A stretch of DNA of 64,000 nt, from the NCBI GenBank assembly GCA_041390685.1, contig JAWKPL010000001.1, positions 372,001 to 436,000 of the forward strand. Direction: 5' to 3'. Positions 24,643 through 33,520 of this stretch are shown piece after piece. Every line of letters starts with the position of its first letter. Positions within the stretch are counted from its first letter, which is position 1. The stretch is from JAIBBD01 sp041390685 (GTDB lineage: Bacteria; Chloroflexota; Dehalococcoidia; UBA2979). The position numbers were made by a program, and so were the translations under genes. A model generated the notes under the pieces. It was given only the letters and a program-made list of their open reading frames with translations. It was not told the origin of the DNA and did not search any database.

Positions 24643-27404
24643 GGCGGCTCCTCCTCCGCCGGGGGCTCCTTCCGTAGATTCGGGTCATCGACGTCCGCCG
24701 CCGCGCGCGCGAGCGCCGTCGCGGAGACCGCGGCAAACGCGGAGCGCTCGGCGACCGCCTCCGCCCGGCGCTGCAGCCAGGCCTCGCGCTCGCCGGCGCC
24801 GTCGACCGCGGCGTCCGGTAACGTGCGCGACCTGGCGGTCGAGGCCATCGTGGCCTCGGACGGCACCCGCCAGAGCGCAGCGAACTCCCCCGCCCGCGCG
24901 AAGATGCGCGCCGCAACGCTCTTCGTATCGCTGACCGGGTGATGCACGCTTACGAGGAGATGGTCGCGCGCACGCGTCGCCGCGACATACAGCAGCCGCA
25001 CGTGCTCCAGCCCATCGAGCTCCGCTTCCCGTTGTCGGAGCGCCACGAAGCCCCCGCTCGCGACTTCGCGCGAGAGCTGCAGCTCCGGACGGCCGTCGGT
25101 GGCCCACAGCACGGCAGGCGCCCGGTAGTTCGACTGCACGTTAAGGCCGCTCAGCAGCACGATCGGAAACTCCAGGCCCTTCGACGCGTGAATCGTCATG
25201 ATGCGCACCGCGTCGTCGTCCGCCTCGGGCACAACGCTCTCCACCACGCTCGCGTCCTCGTCCGCCTGCTGCTGGGCCCAGGCAAGGAACTCGCGGAGCG
25301 TGCGCCCGCCCGCGTCCTCGAACCCGCGCGCCTGGTCGAGCACGAAGCGCAGGCGTTGCCAGCGCTCACGAGGACGCCGGTCCACCATCGCCAGCTCGAA
25401 CAGCCGGCGCTCCCGGATCACCTGCTCCACGAGCGTGCTCACCGGCGTCCACCATCGCCGCTCATACGCGCCACGCAGCCACCCGAGTCCGGCAACCACC
25501 GGGTGCTCCACGGCGAGCGCAGCGGGCGGCTCCGACCGATGGTCCCAGCGCCCACCCGCGTCCGAGTACGCCAGCAGCTCGTCGTCCGCGCACGCGAAGG
25601 CCGGCGAGCGCAGCGAGGCCACCAGCGCGACCTCATCCGTCGGGTCGTCGATGGCCCCCAGGATCGCGAGCAGTTCCCGCACCTCCTGCGTCCCGTACAC
25701 AAGCGACCGGCTCTCCAGCCGATACGGGATGTCCTGCGCCTCCAGCGCTTCCAGGAGATGCGGCAGCGCCGTGCGGCTCGGCAGCAGGATCGCCACGTCC
25801 TGGTAGCGCGCGGCGCGGTAGTGCTCGGCGCCGTCACGGTCGCGATAGTCGAGGACGCGCCGTCCCTCGGCCTTGGTCGCCACGAGCGCCCGTGCGATCT
25901 CGGATGCCTCCGCCTCGCGCACCGCCCCGAGGCTGTCGTCGCGTGGCCCGCCGAGCAGCGTGACCGTGACCTCCTCAGGATGCGGAGCGCGCGTCGCGTG
26001 CAGCGCGACGTACGCGGCCTGGCCCTCCGGCGGCGGCTCGTCGATCAGTCGCCCAAAGAGCGCGTTCACCCACTCAATCACCGCCGGCACAGAGCGGAAG
26101 TTCTGCGTAAGGTGCAGCCGGTCGGCCCCGAATCGCTCCTGCACCGCCTGGTACAACTCGATGTCCGCGCGCCGGAACCGGTAGATCGACTGCTTCGGGT
26201 CGCCGACGAAGAACAGCCGTCCCGCCTCGGGCCGCGCCCCCTCCCAGTGCGCCGGCACGTCCGCGGACTCCGAGGCGAGCAGGAGCGCGATCTCCGTCTG
26301 CAGCGGATCCGTGTCCTGAAACTCGTCGATCAGCAGGTAGCGGAAGCGCGCGCGCAGGGCGCGCCGCACCTCGGCGTCGCCCAGCAGGCCGCGAGCGCGC
26401 ACGAGCAGGTCGTGGAACTCGAGCCGCCCCTCGCGCCGCCGCGCCTCGGCGTACTCGATCACGAACGCGCGCAACGAGGCGTACAGCGGCGGGATCGTCG
26501 AGGCTGTCGCCGCCTCGATCAGCGCCCCACACCGCTCGTCCACGCCCGCGAGCGCATCGCGGATCTCCTTCGGCGCGACGCCGCGCCAGTTTCGCGCCTG
26601 ACCGCTGCGCGCCCGCAGGCTGCGGCTCCTGAGCAGCCGCAGCACCTCGACCTCATCGTGTACCGCCCCTCGCAGCCGCTCCGTCCACGGCTCCAGCCGT
26701 TCGAGGTGAAGGTACAGGCCGTCGCGGTCGTCCACGCAGTGCGCACGTTCGGCGCAGATCGCCGACAGTTCGTTCACCAGCGGCGACACGTCGAAGTCCA
26801 CCGGTGGGCCTGATGGTAGCTCGGCCTCCGGCCCTCCGAGGCGGTCCCAGTGCTCGTGCAGCGTCCGCGCCACGGCTCGCAGTCCGTCGGCGCCGACCCC
26901 GAGGGCGAACGCGCAACGCAGCGGCTGACGCAGGTCCGCGTCATCCAGCATCGCGTCGAAGTGCTCCAGCCAGCGCGCGCCGAACACGACCGTCGCCAGC
27001 GTGTCGTCGGAGACCTCGAACCCGGGCGGCAGCCCCGCTGCCAGCGGGTACAGCGACAGCAGCCGCGCCGCGAACGCGTGCAGCGTCTCGATCGCCGCTT
27101 CGTCGAGCGCACCGAGCGCGGCCGCGCAACGCGCACGCTCGTCCTGCGGCAACCCCTCGTCGATGGCGCCCGCCTCGAGGGAGACGAGCACACGGTCGCG
27201 TAACTCGACCGCCGCCGCTTCCGTGAAGGTGATCGCCGCCACCTGCTCGATCGGCGCGCGTCCCGTCGCGACGAGCCGCACGATCCGCCCCACGAGCGCG
27301 CTCGTCTTGCCGGTGCCCGCCCCCGCCTCGACGAACAGCGTCGTATCGAGGTCATCACGAATGCGGTCGCGCGCCGCCTGGTCAACTGGCGCCGCTGCCC
27401 TCAC
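24444..27404 (-). CDS. AddA/UvrD-type DNA helicase, frameshifted 3' end
   Basis: A superfamily 1A helicase of the AddA/RecB class for processing double-strand DNA ends. Walker A is EAGAGTGKTSALV near the N-terminus. Further motifs are AAITFTEAAAVELRDRV, the Walker B-like LIDEFQDTDPLQ, FVGDPKQSIYRFRRADI, LTQNFRSVP, IMTIHASKGLEFPIVLLSG and LLYVAATRARDHLLVS. After EEEPPWRR the frame is lost and about 65 unrelated residues follow, because the nuclease domain continues in another frame (24112-24642). GTG 27404 overlaps the addB-like stop (GTGA). It works with the upstream addB-like product. Confidence 0.9.
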   Translation of the reverse strand: MRAAAPVDQAARDRIRDDLDTTLFVEAGAGTGKTSALVGRIVRLVATGRAPIEQVAAITFTEAAAVELRDRVLVSLEAGAIDEGLPQDERARCAAALGALDEAAIETLHAFAARLLSLYPLAAGLPPGFEVSDDTLATVVFGARWLEHFDAMLDDADLRQPLRCAFALGVGADGLRAVARTLHEHWDRLGGPEAELPSGPPVDFDVSPLVNELSAICAERAHCVDDRDGLYLHLERLEPWTERLRGAVHDEVEVLRLLRSRSLRARSGQARNWRGVAPKEIRDALAGVDERCGALIEAATASTIPPLYASLRAFVIEYAEARRREGRLEFHDLLVRARGLLGDAEVRRALRARFRYLLIDEFQDTDPLQTEIALLLASESADVPAHWEGARPEAGRLFFVGDPKQSIYRFRRADIELYQAVQERFGADRLHLTQNFRSVPAVIEWVNALFGRLIDEPPPEGQAAYVALHATRAPHPEEVTVTLLGGPRDDSLGAVREAEASEIARALVATKAEGRRVLDYRDRDGAEHYRAARYQDVAILLPSRTALPHLLEALEAQDIPYRLESRSLVYGTQEVRELLAILGAIDDPTDEVALVASLRSPAFACADDELLAYSDAGGRWDHRSEPPAALAVEHPVVAGLGWLRGAYERRWWTPVSTLVEQVIRERRLFELAMVDRRPRERWQRLRFVLDQARGFEDAGGRTLREFLAWAQQQADEDASVVESVVPEADDDAVRIMTIHASKGLEFPIVLLSGLNVQSNYRAPAVLWATDGRPELQLSREVASGGFVALRQREAELDGLEHVRLLYVAATRARDHLLVSVHHPVSDTKSVAARIFARAGEFAALWRVPSEATMASTARSRTLPDAAVDGAGEREAWLQRRAEAVAERSAFAAVSATALARAAADVDDPNLRKEPPAEEEPPWRRAGPGRRSGARCTPCCRRSTSTAARSWRRRPALRPQRRVSRSVRSRLGAWRARRSPRTPCARL

Positions 27405-30400
27405 GTCGCGTCGCCTTCGATGAGCGCGAGGTACCCCGCGAGGCCGGCATCGCTTCGTTTGTGCTCCCACGCGCGCGCACGGTCGGCCGGGCACACAGGC
27501 TCGAACGGGCAGTAGCTGCAGTGCTCGTAGCCGCGATGCGTGAGTGTCCCCGGATTCGCGACGAACACTCCACCCGCGATGCCGGCCGTAATGGCCCCCA
27601 GCACCCCGAGGAAACGCGCCTGCCGGGCCCCGTCCAGCTCGTAGCCGTGCATCCCGAACGTGCCCCGCTCCGTGACGAACCAGTAGTGGCTCTCCACCCG
27701 TTCGACCGCTGGTCCGCCCTCGGACGCCCGCGCGGCGAGCGCGTAAATCGGCAGCTGGAGCAGGCGTCCGCCGTGCACCGGGTCCGTCGGGAGCGCCTTG
27801 TGCCCGTCACGCACGTACCCCGTCTTGTAGTCGATCACGACAAGCGTGCGGCCATCCGGCGACCGGTCGACCCGGTCGATCCGCCCGCGCAGACGCACCG
27901 TCCGCCCGTCCGCGACCGCGACATCGATCCCCGCGGCGCCATCGAGGCCGAACGGGCGCTCGCTCCCCACCTGCACCGTCCCGAGCCGCTCGCGTAGCGC
28001 CTCGTCCTCGTCCAGAAACCGGTCGAGGTCGCGGAGGATGCCCGCGCGCTCCCGCTCCCACAGCAGCGGACGCCCCGCGACCCCATCCCGCTCGGCGCCG
28101 GCGCACTCCTCCTCGGCGATACGCATCAACAGCGAACGCTCCTCCGCGGACCACCGCTCGTCGGGCGAGCGGCGCGGTGGCGCCGCGTGGAAGAAGCGGT
28201 CGAGCACGCCGTGGATCAGCGAGCCCTTCTCCAGCGCTGAGATCACCAGCACGTCTTCGGGCTCCTCCCGCTCCGCGACCCCCAAGAGATGTCCGACGAA
28301 GAAACGGAACGGGCACTCCGCCCAGCTCTGGAGCGCCGTCGGGGAGAGCGCGCGCTCCCCCTCGAGCGGCGAGCGCGCGCCCGCTCCGGGCAACCGGCCG
28401 TCCCAGCGCGTCCAGGCGGCAGAGCGGCGCGCCCGCTGCAGTGCGTACCCTCCGCCCAGCGCTCCCTCGGAGGCGGCCAGGTAGTGACGCGTCACATCGC
28501 GGCCCGCCGCGCGGTACCGGTGCAGGCTGCGCAGGTCATACTCCTGCGGCCCGGCGAGACCGCCCGCACTCCCGATCGAGGATTCGAACGAAGCCACCTG
28601 CTCGAACCACGCCGCCCCGCGCCACCCCTCGAGCTGAGAGGCGAAGACGCGCTCGCCCGCCAGCGCGCTCGCACTCTCCAGCAGCCACCGGCCAGGTAAT
28701 CGGGCGCGCTGCCCGCGCAACTCCGCACGCGGGAAGAGCAGCACCCGCTCGGGCGCCGTCGACAGCGCCGCCAGGTAGTCGCGCCGCTCGCGCCGCCCCC
28801 GCGCCGCACGACCCTCGACGCCCGCGCGACGCCGGAGCTCATCGGGCAGCAGCGGGTCCTCGCGCTGCGCGGGCGGCATCCCCCCCTCGCTGTTGCCTGG
28901 GACCAGCACGAGGTCGAAATCGAGTCCCGCCGCGTCCGCCAGGCGGCCCACGAACACGCCCCGCCCGAACTGACCGCGACGGCCCGTCGGACGCTCCAGT
29001 TCTCGTTCGACTGCATCGAGGAACCGCCCGCCGTCGGCATGACCCAGTTCGTCCAGGCCACCCAGTCCGTCGATGGCTTCGGTGACGGCCCGCAACGCCT
29101 CGACCTCTGCCTCAGGCCACCCCCCGGTCCGTGCCTCTCCTCCGAGGTAGCGCGCCAGCGCGTCACTCGTCCAGCCGGCGAACGCGGACCACGCCGCCTG
29201 CCCCGCCGGCGCCGCATCCACACGCTCCACGAGCTCATCCATGAACTCGATCAGTCGCCCGGTCTCGTCCAGCTCCCGCTCGACCCGGCGCATCCGCCAC
29301 ACGCGGTCGTGGTCCTCATCCGCCTCGCTCGCCAGTTCTTCGCGCTCGCGCGCCACGCGGTTGCGATAGCGGCCGAGGCGCTCACGCCACTGCCCGGCCC
29401 CGCGCACCACACCGGCCGCGCGCGCAATCTCCTCCCCGCGATGCGACGGCGCCGGCCCCCCGTCTTGACGGTCCAGGATTGGCGCGGCGTTCAACCAGCC
29501 CGTCACGGCCAGGCGCTCGAAACGCTGCTCACGCAGCCGGAGCAGGCCCACCAACGTACGGCCCGCGACCGTCTGCCCCAGCGTCCGAGCGGAAGGGCCA
29601 TTCCACGGCAGCCCCGCCGCGTCCAGCTGCTCCACCGCAATGCGCGCGTACGGGTCGGCGTGGCGATACAGGATCGCCATGCGGAACAGCGGCGTCCCCT
29701 CGAGCAGCCGCGTATGGATCCGCCGCAGCGCCTCACGTACTTCTTCCTCGGGGTCGGTCGCCTGCACGATGCGCGTCGCGACGGGCTCAGGCGGTGGCGT
29801 CGCCAGCAGGTCGACGCCCCACGCCTCGAGCAGTGGCGCATCGATGGCGGCGTCGCCGCTCAGTCCGAGCATCACCGCCACCTCGGTGGCGTCCGCCAGC
29901 GCGTCGATCAGCCCTCGTTGCGCCGGCGTGACCTCCGCGGGCAGGTACACCGCCAGCGCCCCGATCGCGGCCGCCGCCTCGGGCCGCTCCACCGCGTCGC
30001 TCGCTGCCCTCGCCAGGTCGTCCTCCGAGTAGAAGCCCGCGACACGCGCCCGATAGTCGCGATGGAGCGCGATGAGCGCCCGCTGCAGCTCCCCGCCCTC
30101 GGCCGCCAACGTCGCCCGTTCCTCCTCCCCCGCGCGGTCGAGTTCGCCGAAGAGGCCGTGGATGCGGGCGAGCGTACTCGCGGTGAGCGAGACGCCGGCG
30201 AGTGGCCCGGGGGTTCCTTCCATCGCCGCGCGCACCGCCTCGATGCGATATCCGGGCGTGAGCGGACGCAGGCCTCGCGCGGCCAGCGGCGGCGCGCCGA
30301 GGAGTTCCGCCACGCGCGCGAGCACCATGAAGCGCACGTTCAGCAGGCCCGGAGCGCCCTCCTGCAGTCCCTCGGCAGCCAGCGCGCGGCGCAGCGCGAG

Positions 30401-30532
30401 TCCCGCATAGTTCGACGGCACCGCGACCGTCACGGGCGCGAGCGGGTCTTCCGCCTTCGCGGCGGCCAGGAACTCGCGCAGGGCGCTCCGCGACGCCGCC
30501 CCGTACGGCGCGGCCGTGCAGCTCAGTCCCAC
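27401..30532 (-). CDS. AddB-type nuclease/inactivated helicase subunit
   Basis: This 1043-residue protein resembles AddB: an SF1-like body without a canonical Walker A (VAVPSNYAGLALRR in its place) and a C-terminal PD-(D/E)XK nuclease (GRIDRVDRSPDGRTLVVIDYKTG, near residues 880-900). It also has the four-Cys iron-sulfur arrangement split around the nuclease: Cys in WAECPFRFF (about 740) and CSYCPFEPVC (about 1000). It should pair with the downstream AddA-like helicase for recombination-directed end resection. GTG 30532 is chosen because the protein pattern begins there; a longer start at 30577 adds only an Arg/Gly-rich stretch. Confidence 0.88.
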   Translation of the reverse strand: MGLSCTAAPYGAASRSALREFLAAAKAEDPLAPVTVAVPSNYAGLALRRALAAEGLQEGAPGLLNVRFMVLARVAELLGAPPLAARGLRPLTPGYRIEAVRAAMEGTPGPLAGVSLTASTLARIHGLFGELDRAGEEERATLAAEGGELQRALIALHRDYRARVAGFYSEDDLARAASDAVERPEAAAAIGALAVYLPAEVTPAQRGLIDALADATEVAVMLGLSGDAAIDAPLLEAWGVDLLATPPPEPVATRIVQATDPEEEVREALRRIHTRLLEGTPLFRMAILYRHADPYARIAVEQLDAAGLPWNGPSARTLGQTVAGRTLVGLLRLREQRFERLAVTGWLNAAPILDRQDGGPAPSHRGEEIARAAGVVRGAGQWRERLGRYRNRVAREREELASEADEDHDRVWRMRRVERELDETGRLIEFMDELVERVDAAPAGQAAWSAFAGWTSDALARYLGGEARTGGWPEAEVEALRAVTEAIDGLGGLDELGHADGGRFLDAVERELERPTGRRGQFGRGVFVGRLADAAGLDFDLVLVPGNSEGGMPPAQREDPLLPDELRRRAGVEGRAARGRRERRDYLAALSTAPERVLLFPRAELRGQRARLPGRWLLESASALAGERVFASQLEGWRGAAWFEQVASFESSIGSAGGLAGPQEYDLRSLHRYRAAGRDVTRHYLAASEGALGGGYALQRARRSAAWTRWDGRLPGAGARSPLEGERALSPTALQSWAECPFRFFVGHLLGVAEREEPEDVLVISALEKGSLIHGVLDRFFHAAPPRRSPDERWSAEERSLLMRIAEEECAGAERDGVAGRPLLWERERAGILRDLDRFLDEDEALRERLGTVQVGSERPFGLDGAAGIDVAVADGRTVRLRGRIDRVDRSPDGRTLVVIDYKTGYVRDGHKALPTDPVHGGRLLQLPIYALAARASEGGPAVERVESHYWFVTERGTFGMHGYELDGARQARFLGVLGAITAGIAGGVFVANPGTLTHRGYEHCSYCPFEPVCPADRARAWEHKRSDAGLAGYLALIEGDAT

Positions 30533-30723
30533 GTCCCGCGCTCCCCCCCGACGCCTTCGGCTCCCAGACCGCAGCAATATGACTTGTCTGGGCCGCCCGT
30601 CAACTGGCCGCGTCTTCGTCCCATAGGCGGCTCACGCTACACTCGACTGACGGATGATGGACGGGCAGCCCGCCATCGCGCGCGGCAAGCCCGGGCGCAC
30701 CCGGAAGCACAGCGCGATGACGA

Positions 30724-30742
30724 GGTTAATCGACCATTAACC
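30724..30742. promoter_or_regulatory. Inverted repeat, probable operator of the SDR gene
   Basis: GGTTAAT and ATTAACC are perfect 7-bp arms separated by CGACC. The repeat lies 67 bases before the SDR start and covers the -35 of its predicted promoter, so a dimeric repressor is likely. The regulator is not in the window. Confidence 0.6.
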
Positions 30743-30757
30743 CGCCACCGCTAGCAT
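30730..30757 (+). promoter_or_regulatory. Predicted promoter of the SDR gene
   Basis: TCGACC (30730-30735) and TAGCAT (30752-30757), spacer 16 bases, each match 4 of 6 consensus positions. The -35 sits at the centre of the inverted repeat. Confidence 0.45.
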
Positions 30758-30808
30758 CGGAGCACACGCAGGGACGCAACGACCCCGCAATCCGACGGAG
30801 GACCAGCC

Positions 30809-31579
30809 ATGCCACGACAACCGCTCGAGCAGATGCTCCGCCTCCATGGCAAGACCGTCCTGGTGACCGGCGGCGCCATGGGGATCGGCCGCGGCATCGC
30901 GGAGCGCTTCGCCGAAGCCGGCGCCTCGGTCGTGATCGCCGACATCGATGCCGGCGCCGGTCAGGCCGCCGCCACTGACATCGGCGCCACCTTCGTGCAG
31001 GCGGACATGTCGGACGTGCCCAGCCTCCATAGCCTCGTCGCCGCCCTCGATGCCCGCGGCGGCGCCGATATCCTTGTCAACAACGCCGGCATCTACCCGT
31101 TTCGCCCGGCCCTCGAGATGACCGTCGAGGACTGGGACCGCGTGATGGCGGTCAACCTGCGCGGCCTCTTCGTCCTCACCCAGGCCTTCGCGAACGCCGC
31201 GGTCCAGCGCGGCGCGCCGGCCACCGTCGTCAACATCGGCTCCATCGACTCGTTCCACCCGTCCAACCCGGGGCTCGCCGCCTATGACGCCTCCAAGGGC
31301 GGCCTCTTGATGCTCACCCGCAGCCTCGCGCTCGAACTCGCGCCGCACGGCATTCGCATCAACCTCATCGCCCCGGGGGGCATCACCACCGAGGGCGTAC
31401 AGGCCGCGCAGGGCAGCATCCCGTCAGACCTCCTGAACCAGTTCCTCGCGCGGGTCCCCCTCGGTCGCTGGGGCGAGCCCGATGACATCGCCCTCATGAC
31501 GCTCGTCCTCGCCACGCCGCTCAGCGCCTACGTCACCGGCGCCGCATTCGTCGTCGACGGCGGACGCCTGCTCACCTGA
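30809..31579 (+). CDS. Short-chain dehydrogenase/reductase
   Basis: This 256-residue classical SDR has the cofactor motif TGGAMGIG, acidic ADID after beta-2 (suggesting NAD preference), NNAG, the catalytic Ser in NIGSIDS, Tyr/Lys in YDASK, and PGGI after the active site. It ends VDGGRLLT as usual. It reduces or oxidises an alcohol/ketone; the substrate is unknown. GGAGG lies just before ATG 30809. An inverted repeat at the promoter suggests regulation. It is convergent with the GAPDH gene. Confidence 0.93.
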   Translation: MPRQPLEQMLRLHGKTVLVTGGAMGIGRGIAERFAEAGASVVIADIDAGAGQAAATDIGATFVQADMSDVPSLHSLVAALDARGGADILVNNAGIYPFRPALEMTVEDWDRVMAVNLRGLFVLTQAFANAAVQRGAPATVVNIGSIDSFHPSNPGLAAYDASKGGLLMLTRSLALELAPHGIRINLIAPGGITTEGVQAAQGSIPSDLLNQFLARVPLGRWGEPDDIALMTLVLATPLSAYVTGAAFVVDGGRLLT

Positions 31580-31630
31580 GCTGAGCATCGATGACACCCG
31601 CGCGGCGGACATCGAACCCGCCCGAACCCG

Positions 31631-32698
31631 CTACGCCCGCGTCACCTGGCGCTCCGCCAGCGGCCGCAAGAACTCACGGGCCATGCCCAGCGACTCATCC
31701 GTCATCCGCATCGAGGTCCGCGCGTCCGTGACCGTCCCCATCAGCGCACGGATCGCGTCGATGTTCTCCGGCACCACGATCGCCTCGTTGTCCACCTCGT
31801 ACGTGTAGTACAGCTCCCGGCCGGACACGGAGAGGATGTCCTCCCACAGCGCGACTTCCCACATGTCGCCGCGGGGCCGCCCCAGGTCGCGCATCAGCTC
31901 CTGGGTGCTGTTCAACGCCACGATCCCGTCGGACTCCCGCACGAAGGCGATCCGGGGCGCCCTCCGGAACGCCTCCACTACCTCGTCGCGCGTCGCGTCA
32001 CGCGTCATCTCCACGAACCAGTAGTGCAGGTGCCCGTGCGTGTGCGCCGCCTTCACAGCCATCGTCACGACATCGAGGTCCGGCAGGACGTCCTTCGCGT
32101 CCGGGCCCTGGTGGCTTGGGATGTGTCGCTCCGGCACCAGCGTGTCCATGATGCCCGACTCGTGCGACTCCCACGGGTCGGTCGCGCGACGGATGAGGAC
32201 GCCCCGCGCACGCGCCAGCAGCCCCGCCTCCCGTAGCGCGCCCAGCGTCCGCACCACGCTCGTCGTGTTGCACGACACCACACGCGTCATCTCGCGTCCC
32301 AGCGCCTCGGCGTAGTTCGTCTGCGCGACGAATGAGTGCCCGGCGAACGCGTGCGCCTCGCCACCCTGCACGATCACCTTCACCCCCGCCGCCCGGTATC
32401 GAGGCAGGTTCGCCGCCGGCACGCCCTTAGGCGTGCAGTCCACCACCACGTCCGCCTGCGCCAGCAGGTCGTCGAGCGTCCCCGCCGGTTCAATCCCGGC
32501 CGACCGAAAATCCTCGATCAGCTCTGCATCGGACACGAACAACGGAAGCCCGCGCACGACCCCGGACTCGATCCGGTAGTCAGGGCGGCGGTCGCTCACG
32601 CCCACCAGTTCCATGTCTGGCTGGAGCCGAACCGCGTCCGCGACCCGCTTGCCGATGACCCCGTATCCGTTGACGGCGACCCTGATCTGCTCCGGCAT
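31631..32698 (-). CDS. gap2: Type II (archaeal-type) glyceraldehyde-3-phosphate dehydrogenase
   Basis: This 355-residue enzyme is of the archaeal phosphorylating GAPDH class, unrelated in detail to bacterial GapA. The N-terminus is RVAVNGYGVIGKRVADAV. The catalytic Cys is residue 143 in VVSCNTTSVVRT. HTHGHLHYWFVEM and the long C-terminal helix are typical of the class, which uses NADP or NAD. ATG 32698 has AAAGGTGG upstream; GTG 32707 is less well spaced. A remnant of pyruvate kinase lies 33 bases upstream on the same strand. No bacterial-type gapA is in the window. Confidence 0.93.
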   Translation of the reverse strand: MPEQIRVAVNGYGVIGKRVADAVRLQPDMELVGVSDRRPDYRIESGVVRGLPLFVSDAELIEDFRSAGIEPAGTLDDLLAQADVVVDCTPKGVPAANLPRYRAAGVKVIVQGGEAHAFAGHSFVAQTNYAEALGREMTRVVSCNTTSVVRTLGALREAGLLARARGVLIRRATDPWESHESGIMDTLVPERHIPSHQGPDAKDVLPDLDVVTMAVKAAHTHGHLHYWFVEMTRDATRDEVVEAFRRAPRIAFVRESDGIVALNSTQELMRDLGRPRGDMWEVALWEDILSVSGRELYYTYEVDNEAIVVPENIDAIRALMGTVTDARTSMRMTDESLGMAREFLRPLAERQVTRA

Positions 32699-32731
32699 GG
32701 CTACCACCTTTCCCGGTTCGGTGCTGGGACC

Positions 32732-32956
32732 CTAGGCGACAGGCCAGGACGCGAGCGCGCGCAACTCAGTCCGCTTCTTGAACTGGTGCGCTTCCATCCG
32801 TCGCAGCACGTCGTCCAGCATCCCGATTGCGTCCGCGAGGTGCGGACCCTGGTTCAACATCACGCACTCCGCGCGTTCGGCCGCCGCCGCGTCGGTGACT
32901 TCGGAACGCGTCGGCACACCCGTCGAGCGGCGCAGCCGCCTCGTTCCCCATACCAT
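32732..32956 (-). pseudogene. Pyruvate kinase C-terminal remnant
   Basis: The 74-residue frame contains GVPTRSEVTDAAAAERAECV, then MLNQGPHLADAIGMLDDVLR and HQFKKRTELRALASW. This is the C-terminal ERAECVMLNKGP...LDDILRRM..HQ.KK segment of rhizobial-type pyruvate kinases. The remaining 400 or so residues (barrel and active site) are absent; the upstream DNA belongs to the divergent phosphatase region. It is therefore a decayed or truncated pyk, although expression as a tiny protein cannot be excluded. Its position next to GAPDH suggests a former glycolytic gene pair. Confidence 0.7.
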
Positions 32957-33022
32957 CGAGTGTACGGACAGGCCGTTAACGCCAGATCAACATCCGCCCG
33001 CGCGCCCGAAGGGAGACGCGTC

Positions 33023-33520
33023 CTGGAGCTCTACCTCGTCCGCCACGCCGTCGCGATGGAGCGCGACCCGGTCGTCTGGCCAGTCGATGCCGGCCGCCCC
33101 CTCACCACCCAGGGCGCCGCTCGCTTCCGGCGCGCGGCCCGCGGCCTGCGCCTCCTCGTGCCTCACGTCGACCGCGTTCTGAGTAGTCCGTACGCCCGTG
33201 CGTGGGCCACCGCGCGCATCCTGCACGAGGAAACAGGCTGGCCCGAGCCCGAGTCCTGCCTCCCACTCACGAGCCCCGACTACGAGGGCGTGCTCGCCGC
33301 CATCGCGAAACGTCCGGGGCTGCGCGCGGTCGGACTCGTCGGCCACGAGCCGCACCTCAGCGGCCTCGCGGCATGGCTCCTCGCCGGCGCTGGCCCACCC
33401 GTGACGATCGAGATGAAGAAGGGCGCCGTCGCCCACATCGAGGTCGGTGCGCCCACTCCCGGCACCGCCGCCGTACTGCGCTGGCTGCTCCCGCCCCGCG
33501 TCCTGCGCCGGCTGGCCTGA
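33023..33520 (+). CDS. SixA-type histidine phosphatase
   Basis: This 165-residue phosphoglycerate-mutase-fold phosphatase has the catalytic His motif YLVRHAVAM at the extreme N-terminus, the second Arg in LSSPYARAWATARIL, and the second His in GLVGHEPHLSGL. It matches SixA phosphohistidine phosphatases in length. CTG 33023 is proposed as start because GGGAG lies 7 bases upstream and the protein then begins LELYLVRH as relatives do. GTG 32960 (21 extra residues, no ribosome site) is the alternative. Confidence 0.82.
   Translation: MELYLVRHAVAMERDPVVWPVDAGRPLTTQGAARFRRAARGLRLLVPHVDRVLSSPYARAWATARILHEETGWPEPESCLPLTSPDYEGVLAAIAKRPGLRAVGLVGHEPHLSGLAAWLLAGAGPPVTIEMKKGAVAHIEVGAPTPGTAAVLRWLLPPRVLRRLA

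Noticed and set aside
32336..33022. N-terminal extension of the SixA-like reading frame
   Set aside because: It overlaps GAPDH and the pyruvate kinase remnant on the other strand and is Arg/His-rich; homology starts at 33023.
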